26,908 nucleotides of DNA, taken from NCBI GenBank assembly GCA_958429225.1, contig CAUAJB010000024.1, positions 1 through 26,908 of the forward strand, given 5' to 3'. The notes under the pieces are model-generated. The model searched no databases, had not been told where the DNA came from, and saw nothing but the letters and a program-made list of their open reading frames with translations. Shown here one piece after another: positions 7,591 through 15,616 of the stretch; position 1 is the first letter of the stretch; every line of letters begins with the position of its first letter. This DNA comes from an uncultured Collinsella sp. Lineage in GTDB: Bacteria; Actinomycetota; Coriobacteriia; Coriobacteriales; Coriobacteriaceae. The position numbers and the translations under genes were made by a program.

Positions 7591-9216
7591 CTACTCCTTA
7601 TCAAACGAAACGTCGGCGACGGGAAGCTCAATCGTAAAGACCGAGCCGTGCGGGTCCGCCGCGGCAACCTCTATGCTACCGCCATGCGCCAACGCAATGG
7701 AGCGGCAGAGCGAAAGACCCAGGCCAACGCTGCGGTGGCTGTCGGCAAGACCGTGGTTGGCGGTATAGAACGACTCAAAGATCCGCTCGCGGTCCTCGGG
7801 TGCGATGCCCGGACCATCATCGGCCACCGAGCACGCCACGCGTCCATCGTCGACGCTAATCGAAATCATGATATGCGAGCCTGCGGGCGTATAGGTGATG
7901 GCGTTGTTCACCAGATTGACCACCAGCTGCACCATCAGGCGCGCATCGACGTTGACGAGCGCCGGCTCATCGCACGCCACCACCTTAAGGTCGTGCTCGC
8001 GCACGGCAGGGTTCACGTGGCGCAGCGCCTCCTCGACGATATCGTCCATGAGCTCGAGCGTGGTCGACAGATGCATGCCGCCGCCCTCGAGCTTGGTGAT
8101 GGCGAGCAGGTTCTCGACGGTAGCGTTGAGCCATTGCGCATCCGAGCGAATGGACAGGAGCAGGCCGCGGCGCGTCTGGGCATCGAGCACCGCGGTGCCG
8201 GTCGAGCCCTGATCGAGCAGGACATCGGCGTTGCCCGAAATACTGGTGAGCGGCGTACGCAGATCGTGCGAGATGGAGCGCAGCAGGTTGGCGCGCAGCT
8301 GTTCGTTTTTGGCGAGCACCGCCGCCTCCTCGCGGGCCTCCATGGCGCGGGCGCGATCGAGTGCCAGCTCGCCTTCGCTCACGATGGCATCGGCAAGTGT
8401 TCGCTCCTCGTGCGTCAGCACGTCGGGCTCGGCAACGATAGCCAGCACGCCCACCACCGAGGCGGGGTCGCCCGAGCGCGCGAAGCCGTCGCCTGTGCGA
8501 ACCGTCAGGTAGATGCCATAAAACGCCGAGCCGCCAAACGTGGCGTCGAGCGGCGTTCCCACATAGGCGGATGCCGAGAGCCGCGGCGGCATCTGCGGCG
8601 CCAGTTCGTGCACCGGTGCGGCATCGCCCACGGCCGTGTATGTCGCACGCGGCAGCAGGTCATCGCCCTCGGCGTCGGCGCTGTACCACACGACCGGACA
8701 GCCCGAAAGACGCGCCAGCTGCGTGGCCATGGCATGGACAATCTGCTGCTGATCGGCGCACCGCTGCAGCATGCGGTTGGTCTCGAGCACCATATGCGTG
8801 CGGCGGTCGCTGGCGGCAGCCTGTGCCAAGGCACGGCGCAGGGCCAACGCAATCGAGCTCGACACAAGCGAGACCACGAACATGATGAAGAACATGCCGG
8901 GATAGCCGCGGTCGATAAGCGACAGCGAGTAGCGCGGGTCGACAAACAAGAAGTTGTAGAGCGCCACGGCGGCAGCCGAGCTCAGCAAGCAATACAGGCG
9001 ACTCCAGGTAAAGAATGCGCACAGCTGAACGGCGAACACATAGACGATCATGATGCTCGGCGCGAGACCCGGATGGTCGAGCAGCGCGCCCACAATCGTC
9101 GCCGCGACCAGCAGCCCCACCGATACGCAGGCGTCATACAGAGGAGTGCGGCGCGTCAGCGTTGTGCGCCGCCACCAAAAGCTATCGGCAATATCGCCGT
9201 CCGTACGGACGTCCAT
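7591..9216 (-). CDS. kdpD: KdpD-like sensor histidine kinase lacking the N-terminal KdpD/Usp domains
   Basis: Encodes 541 residues, versus about 890 for full KdpD. It begins directly with the four-helix DUF4118-type membrane region (about 25-128, including VALYNFLFVDPRYSLSL, a KdpD signature). A GAF-like domain follows (about 150-285), then the DHp helix with phosphoacceptor H317 in SISHDLRTPLT, and an ATPase domain with N-box NLVNNAITYTP, G1 DDGPGIAP and G2 VGLGLSLC. The cytoplasmic KdpD and universal-stress domains that bind c-di-AMP and nucleotides in full-length proteins are absent. It forms an operon with the overlapping regulator gene. Its ATG lies only about 25 nt after a terminator-like T run, so it may depend on readthrough from kup. 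Confidence 0.92.
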   Translation of the reverse strand: MDVRTDGDIADSFWWRRTTLTRRTPLYDACVSVGLLVAATIVGALLDHPGLAPSIMIVYVFAVQLCAFFTWSRLYCLLSSAAAVALYNFLFVDPRYSLSLIDRGYPGMFFIMFVVSLVSSSIALALRRALAQAAASDRRTHMVLETNRMLQRCADQQQIVHAMATQLARLSGCPVVWYSADAEGDDLLPRATYTAVGDAAPVHELAPQMPPRLSASAYVGTPLDATFGGSAFYGIYLTVRTGDGFARSGDPASVVGVLAIVAEPDVLTHEERTLADAIVSEGELALDRARAMEAREEAAVLAKNEQLRANLLRSISHDLRTPLTSISGNADVLLDQGSTGTAVLDAQTRRGLLLSIRSDAQWLNATVENLLAITKLEGGGMHLSTTLELMDDIVEEALRHVNPAVREHDLKVVACDEPALVNVDARLMVQLVVNLVNNAITYTPAGSHIMISISVDDGRVACSVADDGPGIAPEDRERIFESFYTANHGLADSHRSVGLGLSLCRSIALAHGGSIEVAAADPHGSVFTIELPVADVSFDKE

Positions 9217-9240
9217 CAGTGCCCCGCCCCTCTCTCAAAA

Positions 9241-9298
9241 ACAAAAACCACCACAAAGGGACAGGCACCTTTGTGGTGGTTTCCCTTGTGGTGGTTCC
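9241..9298 (-). terminator. strong terminator-like hairpin before the kinase gene, repeat family member
   Basis: A perfect 15-bp stem (9245-9259 with 9268-9282: AAACCACCACAAAGG and complement) and an 8-nt loop. On the minus strand it is followed by TTTTTGTTTTTG. A third partial arm, CCCTTGTGGTGGTT, sits at 9283-9296 and could pair with the left arm instead, giving an alternative structure. It lies between the 64-residue membrane protein gene and the kinase gene, all on the same strand. The stem core CAAAGGGACAG recurs at 11741-11752. Confidence 0.75.
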
Positions 9299-9327
9299 AA
9301 GTGTATAGCCTTTGCAACCGACGGTCG

Positions 9328-9522
9328 CTAGACAAACAGCACGTGCGCGAGCAGGGCACACACGCACACCGCTCCAAATACCAGTGCCACGATCGAAATT
9401 ACGCGATCGGCCATATCCATGTTGGCACGGTTCGTCAAAAACCGATCTTCGGCGGCGTCAGCGCGTGCCTCACGTACCAGCTCGGCAACCACCTCGCGGC
9501 CATCAAGCATCTTTGCATCCAT
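9328..9522 (-). CDS. small single-pass membrane protein (64 aa)
   Basis: I do not recognise this protein. The frame starts at an ATG (9522) with a strong GGAGG site 7 nt upstream. An in-frame start near 9552 exists but has no such site. The N-terminal half is polar and charged (REVVAELVREARADAAEDRF, about 9-28). The C-terminal 25 residues form one hydrophobic helix (VISIVALVFGAVCVCALLAHVLFV). It lies 60 nt after kup on the same strand and before the KdpD-like kinase, so it may be a small accessory or regulatory subunit of the potassium system. That is inference from position only. Confidence 0.6.
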   Translation of the reverse strand: MDAKMLDGREVVAELVREARADAAEDRFLTNRANMDMADRVISIVALVFGAVCVCALLAHVLFV

Positions 9523-9582
9523 GTTTGCCTCCCCGGTCTCAATCTTGTCCATCAAAAACTAACTCCGTGTAGCCGCCGACGT

Positions 9583-11610
9583 CTACGGCCGCTCGTTGGG
9601 GGCCAGGCGCTGCATCTTATTCACAGCCTTGAACTTGGTGAACAGCGGCACGTACTCAAAGCTCACGTTGGAGTTCTCCAGGCCATACCAGCGTGCAGGC
9701 GTGCCGGCGGCGCGGCGGATGATGTACTTGAGCGTGATGGCCGTACGCTCGCTGGGCTCCACATCGCTTTCGGGCGCCAGAAGCTTACGGATCAGGACGA
9801 ACTTGAACGTGCCGATGTTACCCGGATCCTTGTAGACCGAGTAGTCATGCGTCTGCGGCGGCAGCTCGCCGGTGGCAGCCAGGTCCTGAACAACCTGACG
9901 CAGGTAGGCATTGACGCGCTGGTTGATCTTGTAGCCCAGGTACAGATGCACGCGGAACACGTAGTCGGTGCCGAACGTCTCGACCGAATAGGCAAAGGTG
10001 TGCGGTTCGTCCATGGTCTCGACATTCACAAACCACCAGGCGCGGGCACGCTTGGGATGCTTGTCCAAGATCGAATAGACGATATCGCGGTCGATGTAGT
10101 CGGTATGGGTGTCCTTGGTCAGGTACACGACGTTGTCGCTCATGCGCTCGTAACGGTCGTCGTCGCGCAGGCGCTTGAGCTGCGGCAGGTAGCTGCGCAG
10201 CGGCAGCAGCGTAAACTGGCGCTGCTCGACCGCCGTGCCGTTGTACCAGCACACCATAATGCCCATGATGAGCGCGGCCATCAGAATGGTGAAATAGCCG
10301 CCGTGGAAGAACTTGGTGAGCGAGCTCACAAAGAAAAAGCCCTCGAGCAAAAGGAAGAAGGCCGCGAAGATCCACGGAGCAACCTTGAGCTTGCGCTCCT
10401 CGTGCAGGTAGAAGAAGAGCAGAAGCGTGGTGCACATCATAGTCAGCGTAATGGCAAGGCCGTAGGCGGCTTCCATATGCGCCGAGTTCTGGAACAGCAG
10501 CACCACGATGACGCAGCCGACAAGCATGACGTTGTTGACCATGGGGATGTAGAGCTGGCCCTTGGTCTCGGCAGGGTAGAAGACCTGCATGTGCGGCATG
10601 AGGTCCAGGCGGCTGGCCTCGGACACCAGCGAGAATGCGCCGGTGATGAGCGCCTGCGAGGCAATGATGGCCGCGACGGTGGAAAGGCCTACGGCAAACG
10701 GGCGCAGGCCCGGGGCGAGCATCTGGTAGAACGGGTTGAGATCGGCAATGCCCATGAGCTCGGGGTTGGCAGCGTTGTTCATAAGCCAAGCGCCCTGGCC
10801 CATATAGGAAAGCAGCAGGCAGCACTTAACGAACGGCCAGGTAGCGTAGATGTTGCCGCGGCCGACGTGGCCCATGTCGGAGTAGAGCGCCTCGGCACCG
10901 GTGGTGGCGAGGAAGCAGCTGCCCAGAATCATGATGCCCGCGTGGTTGTTGGGGCTCAGCAAAAAGGCGATGCCGCGCACCGGGTTGAGGCACAGCAGCA
11001 CGGCGGGGTGCTGGAAGACAAAGAACAGACCCGTGCCGCCCAGGAACAGGAACCACAGCGTCATGATGGGGCCAAAGGCGTGACCGATCTTGGCCGTACC
11101 GATGCGCTGTACCAAGAAGAGCGCGATGATGATGGCGAGCGTAATGGCGACGACGCGGCCCTGATCATCGCCCAGCACGGCATGGACCGCCGGGATAGTG
11201 CGCAGGCCCTCGATGGCCGTGGTAACGGTAACGGCCGGCGTCAGGATGCCGTCGGCGAGCAGCGCGGCGCCACCCAGCATGGCGGGGATGATAAGCCACT
11301 TGCCGCAGCGCTTGACCAGGCTGTACAGGGCAAAGATGCCGCCCTCACCATGGTTATCGGCGCGCAGCGAGATGAGCACATACTTGATGGTGGTCAGCAG
11401 CGTGACCGTCCACACGACAAGGGAGAGCGCGCCGAGCACGAACTCCTCCGTGACGCTTCCGATGCCGCCGTTGCCGGCAACGAGCGCCTTGGTTACATAC
11501 ATAGGGCTGGTGCCGATATCGCCGTACACCACGCCCAGCGTGACGAGCATCGCCGAGATGCTCACAGGAATCGCAGCGTGCGAGGCTGCCTCCTTGGCCT
11601 TTTGTTCCAT
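9583..11610 (-). CDS. kup: Kup/HAK/KT-family potassium uptake protein
   Basis: Encodes 675 residues (family usual 620-700). It is a K+/H+ symporter of the cytoplasmic membrane. The family signature GVVYGDIGTSPMYV is near the N-terminus, followed by about 12 hydrophobic segments (including LRADNHGEGGIFALYSLV and LLADGILTPAVTVTTAIEGL, both conserved) and a cytoplasmic C-terminal domain of about 200 residues. The ATG at 11610 was chosen; a TTG at 11628 would put the GGAGG ribosome binding site inside the gene. It heads a minus-strand group with the 64-residue protein and the KdpD/KdpE-like pair, pointing to local control of potassium uptake. Confidence 0.95.
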   Translation of the reverse strand: MEQKAKEAASHAAIPVSISAMLVTLGVVYGDIGTSPMYVTKALVAGNGGIGSVTEEFVLGALSLVVWTVTLLTTIKYVLISLRADNHGEGGIFALYSLVKRCGKWLIIPAMLGGAALLADGILTPAVTVTTAIEGLRTIPAVHAVLGDDQGRVVAITLAIIIALFLVQRIGTAKIGHAFGPIMTLWFLFLGGTGLFFVFQHPAVLLCLNPVRGIAFLLSPNNHAGIMILGSCFLATTGAEALYSDMGHVGRGNIYATWPFVKCCLLLSYMGQGAWLMNNAANPELMGIADLNPFYQMLAPGLRPFAVGLSTVAAIIASQALITGAFSLVSEASRLDLMPHMQVFYPAETKGQLYIPMVNNVMLVGCVIVVLLFQNSAHMEAAYGLAITLTMMCTTLLLFFYLHEERKLKVAPWIFAAFFLLLEGFFFVSSLTKFFHGGYFTILMAALIMGIMVCWYNGTAVEQRQFTLLPLRSYLPQLKRLRDDDRYERMSDNVVYLTKDTHTDYIDRDIVYSILDKHPKRARAWWFVNVETMDEPHTFAYSVETFGTDYVFRVHLYLGYKINQRVNAYLRQVVQDLAATGELPPQTHDYSVYKDPGNIGTFKFVLIRKLLAPESDVEPSERTAITLKYIIRRAAGTPARWYGLENSNVSFEYVPLFTKFKAVNKMQRLAPNERP

Positions 11611-11645
11611 AAGCCGGTTTCCTCCCAACTTTAATGTTCGAAGGA

Positions 11646-11651
11646 ATTATA
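11646..11651 (-). promoter_or_regulatory. -10 box of the kup promoter
   Basis: A perfect TATAAT on the minus strand lies 35 nt before the kup ATG. The -35 region is weak (CATTCA-like at 17-nt spacing). The leader is too short to hold a c-di-AMP riboswitch. Confidence 0.5.
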
Positions 11652-11738
11652 GGTAATCGGCCCATGTTTGAATGGCACTGTTTTCCCAGCTAGATAAACA
11701 TTTATACGGCCTTTAAGCCATCTCGGCGATATGGAATG

Positions 11739-11763
11739 TGACAAAGGGACTGTCCCTTTGTCA
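11739..11763. repeat. perfect 12-bp palindrome at the 3' end of the nitroreductase gene
   Basis: TGACAAAGGGAC and its exact complement flank a single central T. It starts 7 nt beyond the nitroreductase stop. With practically no loop and no T run it is an odd terminator. Its CAAAGGGAC core is shared with the hairpin at 9245-9282, suggesting a repeat family. Confidence 0.7.
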
Positions 11764-11769
11764 GATTCG

Positions 11770-12639
11770 TCATTTTCCAAGCCAATTTTTGAACCACCAC
11801 TCCATGGAGCGGCTCATCTCGGCCATAAAGGGACTCGTGTGCTTGCGGGTATAGATGTCCACGACGCGCTCCCCCACCTCGCGGGCATGCGGACGGAACA
11901 TCGCGTCCATCTCGGCCACCTGCGCATCCATGGTCGCGGTATCGGCACGGCAGTAGCGCTCCTCGTGCACCAGGTTCACCACGGGATGCGCGATCGCCGG
12001 ACGCTCCTTGCGGGGCGTGCCGATGATGAGCATCGACAGCGGTATGGTATAGGGCGGCAAATCGAGCAGCTCGGCAACTTCCTCGGCATTCTCGACGACA
12101 TCGCCGATATAGCAACTCCCCAGCCCCAGAGCCTCGGCGGCAACCACGGCGTTTTGCGCGGCGATCACGGCGTCCTGGGCCGCGATGGCAAAGTCGCCCA
12201 AACCCGGCGCGCGGCGGGGCGCCTTACCCGTGCGCTCGACAAACTCGGGCTCAAAGCAGCCCACGTGCTCAAACAGATCGATCCACTTGGCATAATCGAC
12301 CACAAAAATTAGTGCCCAGGGTGCCTTGGCGATCATGGGCTGGTGGTCGCACAGGTCGGCCAGGCGGTCGAGCGTAGCCTGCTCGCGAATGCTTACGATG
12401 GAATACATCATCATGGCGCCCGCCGACGGCGCGCGGCTCGCCGCATGCAGAATCGCCGCACGCTGCTCGTCGGTCACCGCCACGGGACGGTCGTCGTCAT
12501 CGCGCGCGAAGGCACGCGTAGACGAGCGATGCTCCAACGTGTCCAGCACCGCGTTGCCCGTAGTCTCGACCGGATAGCCGCCCGCGTCCATGCCAGCGCC
12601 CACGTCGCCCGCACTCGTCATACAAACCCGCTCGTTCAT
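11770..12639 (-). CDS. nitroreductase-family flavoprotein
   Basis: Encodes 289 residues. Nitroreductase-fold proteins bind FMN and reduce nitro compounds, quinones or other acceptors with NAD(P)H; the physiological substrate is not evident. Visible signatures are LEHRSSTRAF near residue 36 (phosphate-binding arginines), ASRAPSAGAMMMYSIV, the central helix AAQDAVIAAQNAVVAAEALGLGSCYIG, and IIGTPRKERP. It is longer than typical 170-220 residue enzymes. The extra C-terminal ~70 residues (HEERYCRADTATMD to the end) look like the tail found in some anaerobe homologues. The start ATG has a purine-rich but imperfect ribosome binding site; an internal ATG 6 codons later is an alternative. Monocistronic and divergent from the LTA synthase-like gene. 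Confidence 0.87.
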   Translation of the reverse strand: MNERVCMTSAGDVGAGMDAGGYPVETTGNAVLDTLEHRSSTRAFARDDDDRPVAVTDEQRAAILHAASRAPSAGAMMMYSIVSIREQATLDRLADLCDHQPMIAKAPWALIFVVDYAKWIDLFEHVGCFEPEFVERTGKAPRRAPGLGDFAIAAQDAVIAAQNAVVAAEALGLGSCYIGDVVENAEEVAELLDLPPYTIPLSMLIIGTPRKERPAIAHPVVNLVHEERYCRADTATMDAQVAEMDAMFRPHAREVGERVVDIYTRKHTSPFMAEMSRSMEWWFKNWLGK

Positions 12640-12765
12640 CGCCCTACCCTCGCCATTTCTTTAAGAAGCCTTTACGTTTCCGTGTAATTCCCGTCCATTA
12701 TCGCGCAGGTCGCCACTACATTGCGCCACACCGCCACACGTGCGCGTTAATATGGCTGGTTGTTG

Positions 12766-12789
12766 TGCGCAGCCACCAATTGCTGCGCA
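12766..12789. promoter_or_regulatory. inverted repeat in the divergent intergenic region
   Basis: TGCGCAG (12766-12772) and CTGCGCA (12783-12789) with a 10-nt spacer lie between the divergent nitroreductase and LTA synthase-like genes, 65 nt before the latter. It could be an operator; there is no other evidence. Confidence 0.3.
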
Positions 12790-12853
12790 TATCTTGGTAA
12801 CAATCGGGTAAACCCCCGCTTTCGTAGGTTTTAAGTTTGTGAGGAGTCTCAGC

Positions 12854-15154
12854 ATGTTCGCTGCCGCCATCTCGCTCGTCGGTCTTGCGGCGACCGTCTA
12901 CCTTGTCTTGCGCGAGGCCAAGGCCATTCGCGCTCGGTCGGGCACCGTTGCCAAAAGCGCTCTTGGGTGGAGCGTCGCCTTCGGCCTGTTCCAGCTCTTT
13001 TTGACCATTTGGGGCGCCATTGGCCTCGTCGCCCAAAACGAGCCGCTCGCCTTTGTGATGCTCATCCTGACCAACGCCATCCTCACCGGTTGCGCCTGGG
13101 CCAGCATCGCCCGCGACCGCATCGCCCCGCGCGTCTTTGCATTCGCTGCTACCGATGCCCCCGCCCCCACCGGCAAGCTCGCCCGCCTGCGCGGCGCCTT
13201 TGTGGGCAAACCGCTCGTCGCCGCCGTCTTGTGCCTGCTGCTCGCCGGCGTCTTTGCGCTGCTTGGCATGGAGGTCTCGTCCAACCACGACTTTACCTGG
13301 GTTTACCCCCTGTGCATCCTGCTCGAGTGGGCCATCATCACCACACTCATGGTCGGCCTGTTCTTCCTGTTCCAGCGCCACGGCGCAGCTCCCGCGGTCC
13401 TGGCCTTTGCCCTCTTTGTCCTGGGCATTGCCGAGTTCTTCGTCATCACGTTTAAATCCATGCCCATCCAGCCGGGCGACCTTTCGGCCATTTCCACCGC
13501 CGCCGCGGTCGCCGGCACCGGCTACACCTTCTCGATCTCGCTGTTCTGCGTGCTATCCATGGGCTTTACCGCCATCGCCATGCTGCTATGCGAGTACGCC
13601 GGCCTGGTGGCACCGCACCGTCAGAAGGGCGCCGCCAACGCCAAGCGCATCCTGCTCACCAACCTGCTCGTCGCCATGCTGTGCCTGGGCGGTGTGACCG
13701 CACACGTCACGCTCATCGACTACTACAACACCCTCGGCATCACCGTCTACACCTGGCGTCCGCTCGAGAGCTACTGGCGCGAGGGCTATCTGCCCGCTTT
13801 CATTAGCGCAGCGCAGTCCATCAAGCCGCCCAAACCCGCCGACTACTCCGTCGACGATGCCAAGGCCACGCTCAAAAAGTACGCCAAGGCCTACGACAAG
13901 TCCGAGGCCGCCAAAAGTGACGAGCGCGCCGCCGCAAAGGAGCAGTTCGACAGCGAGAAGCCCACGGTCATCGCCATCATGAACGAGACCTTCTCGGACC
14001 TGTCCATCTACCAGAACATGCGCGCCGGCTACGAGGGCCCGCAGTACTTTAAGAACCTGTCCAACTGCCTCAGCCGCGGCAAGCTCTATGTGAGCGCCTA
14101 CGGCGGCGGTACCGCCAATACCGAGTTTGAGTTTATGACCGGCAACTCCATGGCCAACCTGGGTTCGGGCGTGTACCCCTATACCATTTACAACATGGAG
14201 ACGACCGGGAACCTGGCAGAGCAGTTCAAATCGCTCGGCTATTCCACCACGGCCATGCACCCCAATCACGCCACCAACTGGAACCGCGAGAACGTCTACA
14301 AGGACTTTGGCTTTGACCAGTTCCTGTCCATCAACGATTTCCAGGGCGCCGATACCCTGCGCGGCATGGTGACCGACCAGGCCACCTACGACAAGATTCT
14401 TGAGCTGCTCGACCAGAATGCCGATCCACAGTTTATCTTCGACGTGACCATGCAGAACCACTCGGGCTACGACACGGGTCTGCTGCCGGTCGACAAGCAG
14501 ATGCACCTGAACATCGACACGACCGATCTGGACGCCAAGACCATCGAGGACGGCACGCTGTCCGATGTCGACGAGTACGTCTCGTGCATCGAGCAGTCCG
14601 ACCAGGCGCTGCGCTACTTCCTCAACGCCTTGAGCAAGCTCGACCGCAAGGTGGTCGTGGTGTTCTGGGGCGATCACCAGCCGTTCTTCCCGTCCAAGTT
14701 CAACGATAAGTGGTTTACCGGCGAGGACGACGCCACGCATCAAGAGCGCCTGTGGCAGACCGACTACATCATTTGGGCCAACTACGACGTTGCCGGCTGC
14801 GACCAGACGAGCGAGGTCGACGACCTGTCCACCAACTACCTGTCCACCCAGCTGATGCAGCTGATCGGCGCACCGCTTTCCGACTATCAGAAGGCGCACA
14901 TGACGCTGCGCGAGTCGCTGCCCGCCATCAACTCCGTCGGCTACGAGGACGCCAGCCTGCGCTGGGCGCTTTCCTCCAACGTCACCGGTGACGACGCCGC
15001 TGCAGCAGCCGCCATCAAGGCACGCGAGGATTACGCCAAGATGCAGTACTACGAGATGTTCCGCGACGGCAAGAACGTGTACACCGAGCACTTCCAGACC
15101 GAGGCCAACGAGACCGACCCCAACCTGGCACCGGGTACAACCAAGATCAAGTAG
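12854..15154 (+). CDS. LTA synthase-family (sulfatase-fold) membrane phosphotransferase
   Basis: Encodes 766 residues from the ATG at 12854, which has GAGGAG 7 nt upstream. A GTG five codons earlier is less likely. The N-terminal ~330 residues hold about seven or eight hydrophobic segments, more than the five of staphylococcal LtaS. The C-terminal half is an extracellular sulfatase-like domain. It contains IAIMNETFSDLS (metal-binding Glu, near 375), GGGTANTEFEFMTGNSM (nucleophile Thr, near 420), TTAMHPNHATNWNRENVY and VVVFWGDHQPFF (metal-binding Asp-His, near 605). The family transfers glycerol phosphate or related units from phospholipid to a surface polymer or glycolipid. Monocistronic, followed by structured element A and a terminator. 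The exact substrate is unknown. Confidence 0.9.
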   Translation: MFAAAISLVGLAATVYLVLREAKAIRARSGTVAKSALGWSVAFGLFQLFLTIWGAIGLVAQNEPLAFVMLILTNAILTGCAWASIARDRIAPRVFAFAATDAPAPTGKLARLRGAFVGKPLVAAVLCLLLAGVFALLGMEVSSNHDFTWVYPLCILLEWAIITTLMVGLFFLFQRHGAAPAVLAFALFVLGIAEFFVITFKSMPIQPGDLSAISTAAAVAGTGYTFSISLFCVLSMGFTAIAMLLCEYAGLVAPHRQKGAANAKRILLTNLLVAMLCLGGVTAHVTLIDYYNTLGITVYTWRPLESYWREGYLPAFISAAQSIKPPKPADYSVDDAKATLKKYAKAYDKSEAAKSDERAAAKEQFDSEKPTVIAIMNETFSDLSIYQNMRAGYEGPQYFKNLSNCLSRGKLYVSAYGGGTANTEFEFMTGNSMANLGSGVYPYTIYNMETTGNLAEQFKSLGYSTTAMHPNHATNWNRENVYKDFGFDQFLSINDFQGADTLRGMVTDQATYDKILELLDQNADPQFIFDVTMQNHSGYDTGLLPVDKQMHLNIDTTDLDAKTIEDGTLSDVDEYVSCIEQSDQALRYFLNALSKLDRKVVVVFWGDHQPFFPSKFNDKWFTGEDDATHQERLWQTDYIIWANYDVAGCDQTSEVDDLSTNYLSTQLMQLIGAPLSDYQKAHMTLRESLPAINSVGYEDASLRWALSSNVTGDDAAAAAAIKAREDYAKMQYYEMFRDGKNVYTEHFQTEANETDPNLAPGTTKIK

Positions 15155-15172
15155 CGGGTCTGTATCCCGGTT

Positions 15173-15305
15173 CGTCTGCCCGGACGGCGCGGAATGTAAG
15201 ATTCCCTGCTCGGGCAGTCCTGCTCGCACGGAGAGCACATTAAGTGCTCTCCGGCTCGTGCGGAACTCGCGATGAACCTTACATTCCGCGCCGGCCGGGC
15301 AGACG
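15173..15305 (+). other. candidate structured 3'-UTR RNA element, copy A
   Basis: It starts 18 nt after the LTA synthase stop. Layout: outer stem of about 27 bp (starts CGTCTGCCCGG, ends CCGGGCAGACG); conserved left motif TTCCCTGCTC (15202-15211) plus CAGTCCTGC (15215-15223); a short CGCAC/GTGCG helix; an inner hairpin with 9-bp stem GGAGAGCAC and loop ATTAA (15230-15252); conserved right motif GCGGAACTCGCGATGAAC (15260-15277); return arm. The motifs and loop are shared with copies B and C while the outer stem sequence is completely different. No T run follows directly. Confidence 0.65.
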
Positions 15306-15361
15306 CCTCGGTGTTGAAGCGCGGCTTGTCATGGGGGCATCTGCTGAACATATATAAGTTA

Positions 15362-15387
15362 AAGGCCACGTCATGTGGCCTTCTTTG
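15362..15387 (+). terminator. terminator hairpin downstream of the LTA synthase-like gene
   Basis: AAGGCCAC (15362-15369) and GTGGCCTT (15375-15382) with a 5-nt loop, followed by CTTTG. The stem sequence is the same as the inner hairpin of structured element B, suggesting shared origin. Confidence 0.6.
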
Positions 15388-15390
15388 TAT

Positions 15391-15616
15391 CCGGAAAGCC
15401 TGTCCCACCCTGAATACATCTGGGAATGAAATCATCAGCTTATAAGGCCTTCCATCAATAAAAGGGCGCCCTCCCGGGCGGCAGGCACGAAGTTCATCGC
15501 GAGTTCCGCACGCAAAGAAGGCCACTTAATGTGGCCTTCGTCTTGCGCAGGACTGTAGAGCAGGGAACTTCGTGCCCGCCGCCCGGGAGGGCGTTGCATT
15601 TAGAAGATGGACCTAG
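15391..15616. repeat. direct repeat copy 1 flanking the surface-fibre locus
   Basis: About 226 bp matching 24831-25057 in the same orientation. Identity is near complete from about 15441 to 15616 and weaker in the left 50 bp (GTCCCACCCTG and CAGCTTAT are still shared). The repeat ends with the bases reading AGAAGATGGACCTAG, so it includes the stop codon of the LAATG-protein gene and carries element B. Confidence 0.88.
15468..15592 (-). other. candidate structured 3'-UTR RNA element, copy B
   Basis: On the minus strand it starts 20 nt after the LAATG-protein stop codon. The outer stem begins GCCCTCCCGGGCGGC and closes with one G-U pair over 27 bp. Inside are TTCCCTGCTC, CAGTCCTGC, an inner hairpin GAAGGCCAC-ATTAA-GTGGCCTTC, and GCGGAACTCGCGATGAAC. 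It is followed by GCCCTTTTATT, so it can also act as a terminator. Confidence 0.68.

Larger units (their letters stand above)
15155..15612. other. 458-bp gene-free spacer holding two structured elements and a terminator
   Basis: The spacer lies between the convergent LTA synthase-like (+) and LAATG-protein (-) genes. It contains, in order, structured element A (15173-15305, plus), a terminator hairpin (15362-15387, plus) and direct repeat copy 1 (15391-15616) carrying structured element B (minus). I see no credible gene in it. Confidence 0.8.

Noticed and set aside
7525..11634. 4.1-kb open frame on the plus strand opposite kup, the kinase and the regulator
   Set aside because: It runs antisense to three well-recognised genes and encodes a His/Arg/Gly-rich sequence without domains, a normal result of high GC codon bias.
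11611..11769. c-di-AMP riboswitch upstream of kup
   Set aside because: Only about 35 nt lie between the -10 box and the start codon, and no ydaO-like structure is visible.
15155..15612. CRISPR-like or insertion-sequence interpretation of the repeats
   Set aside because: There are no regularly spaced short repeats, no transposase and no target duplications; the repeats fold as long hairpins tied to gene ends.
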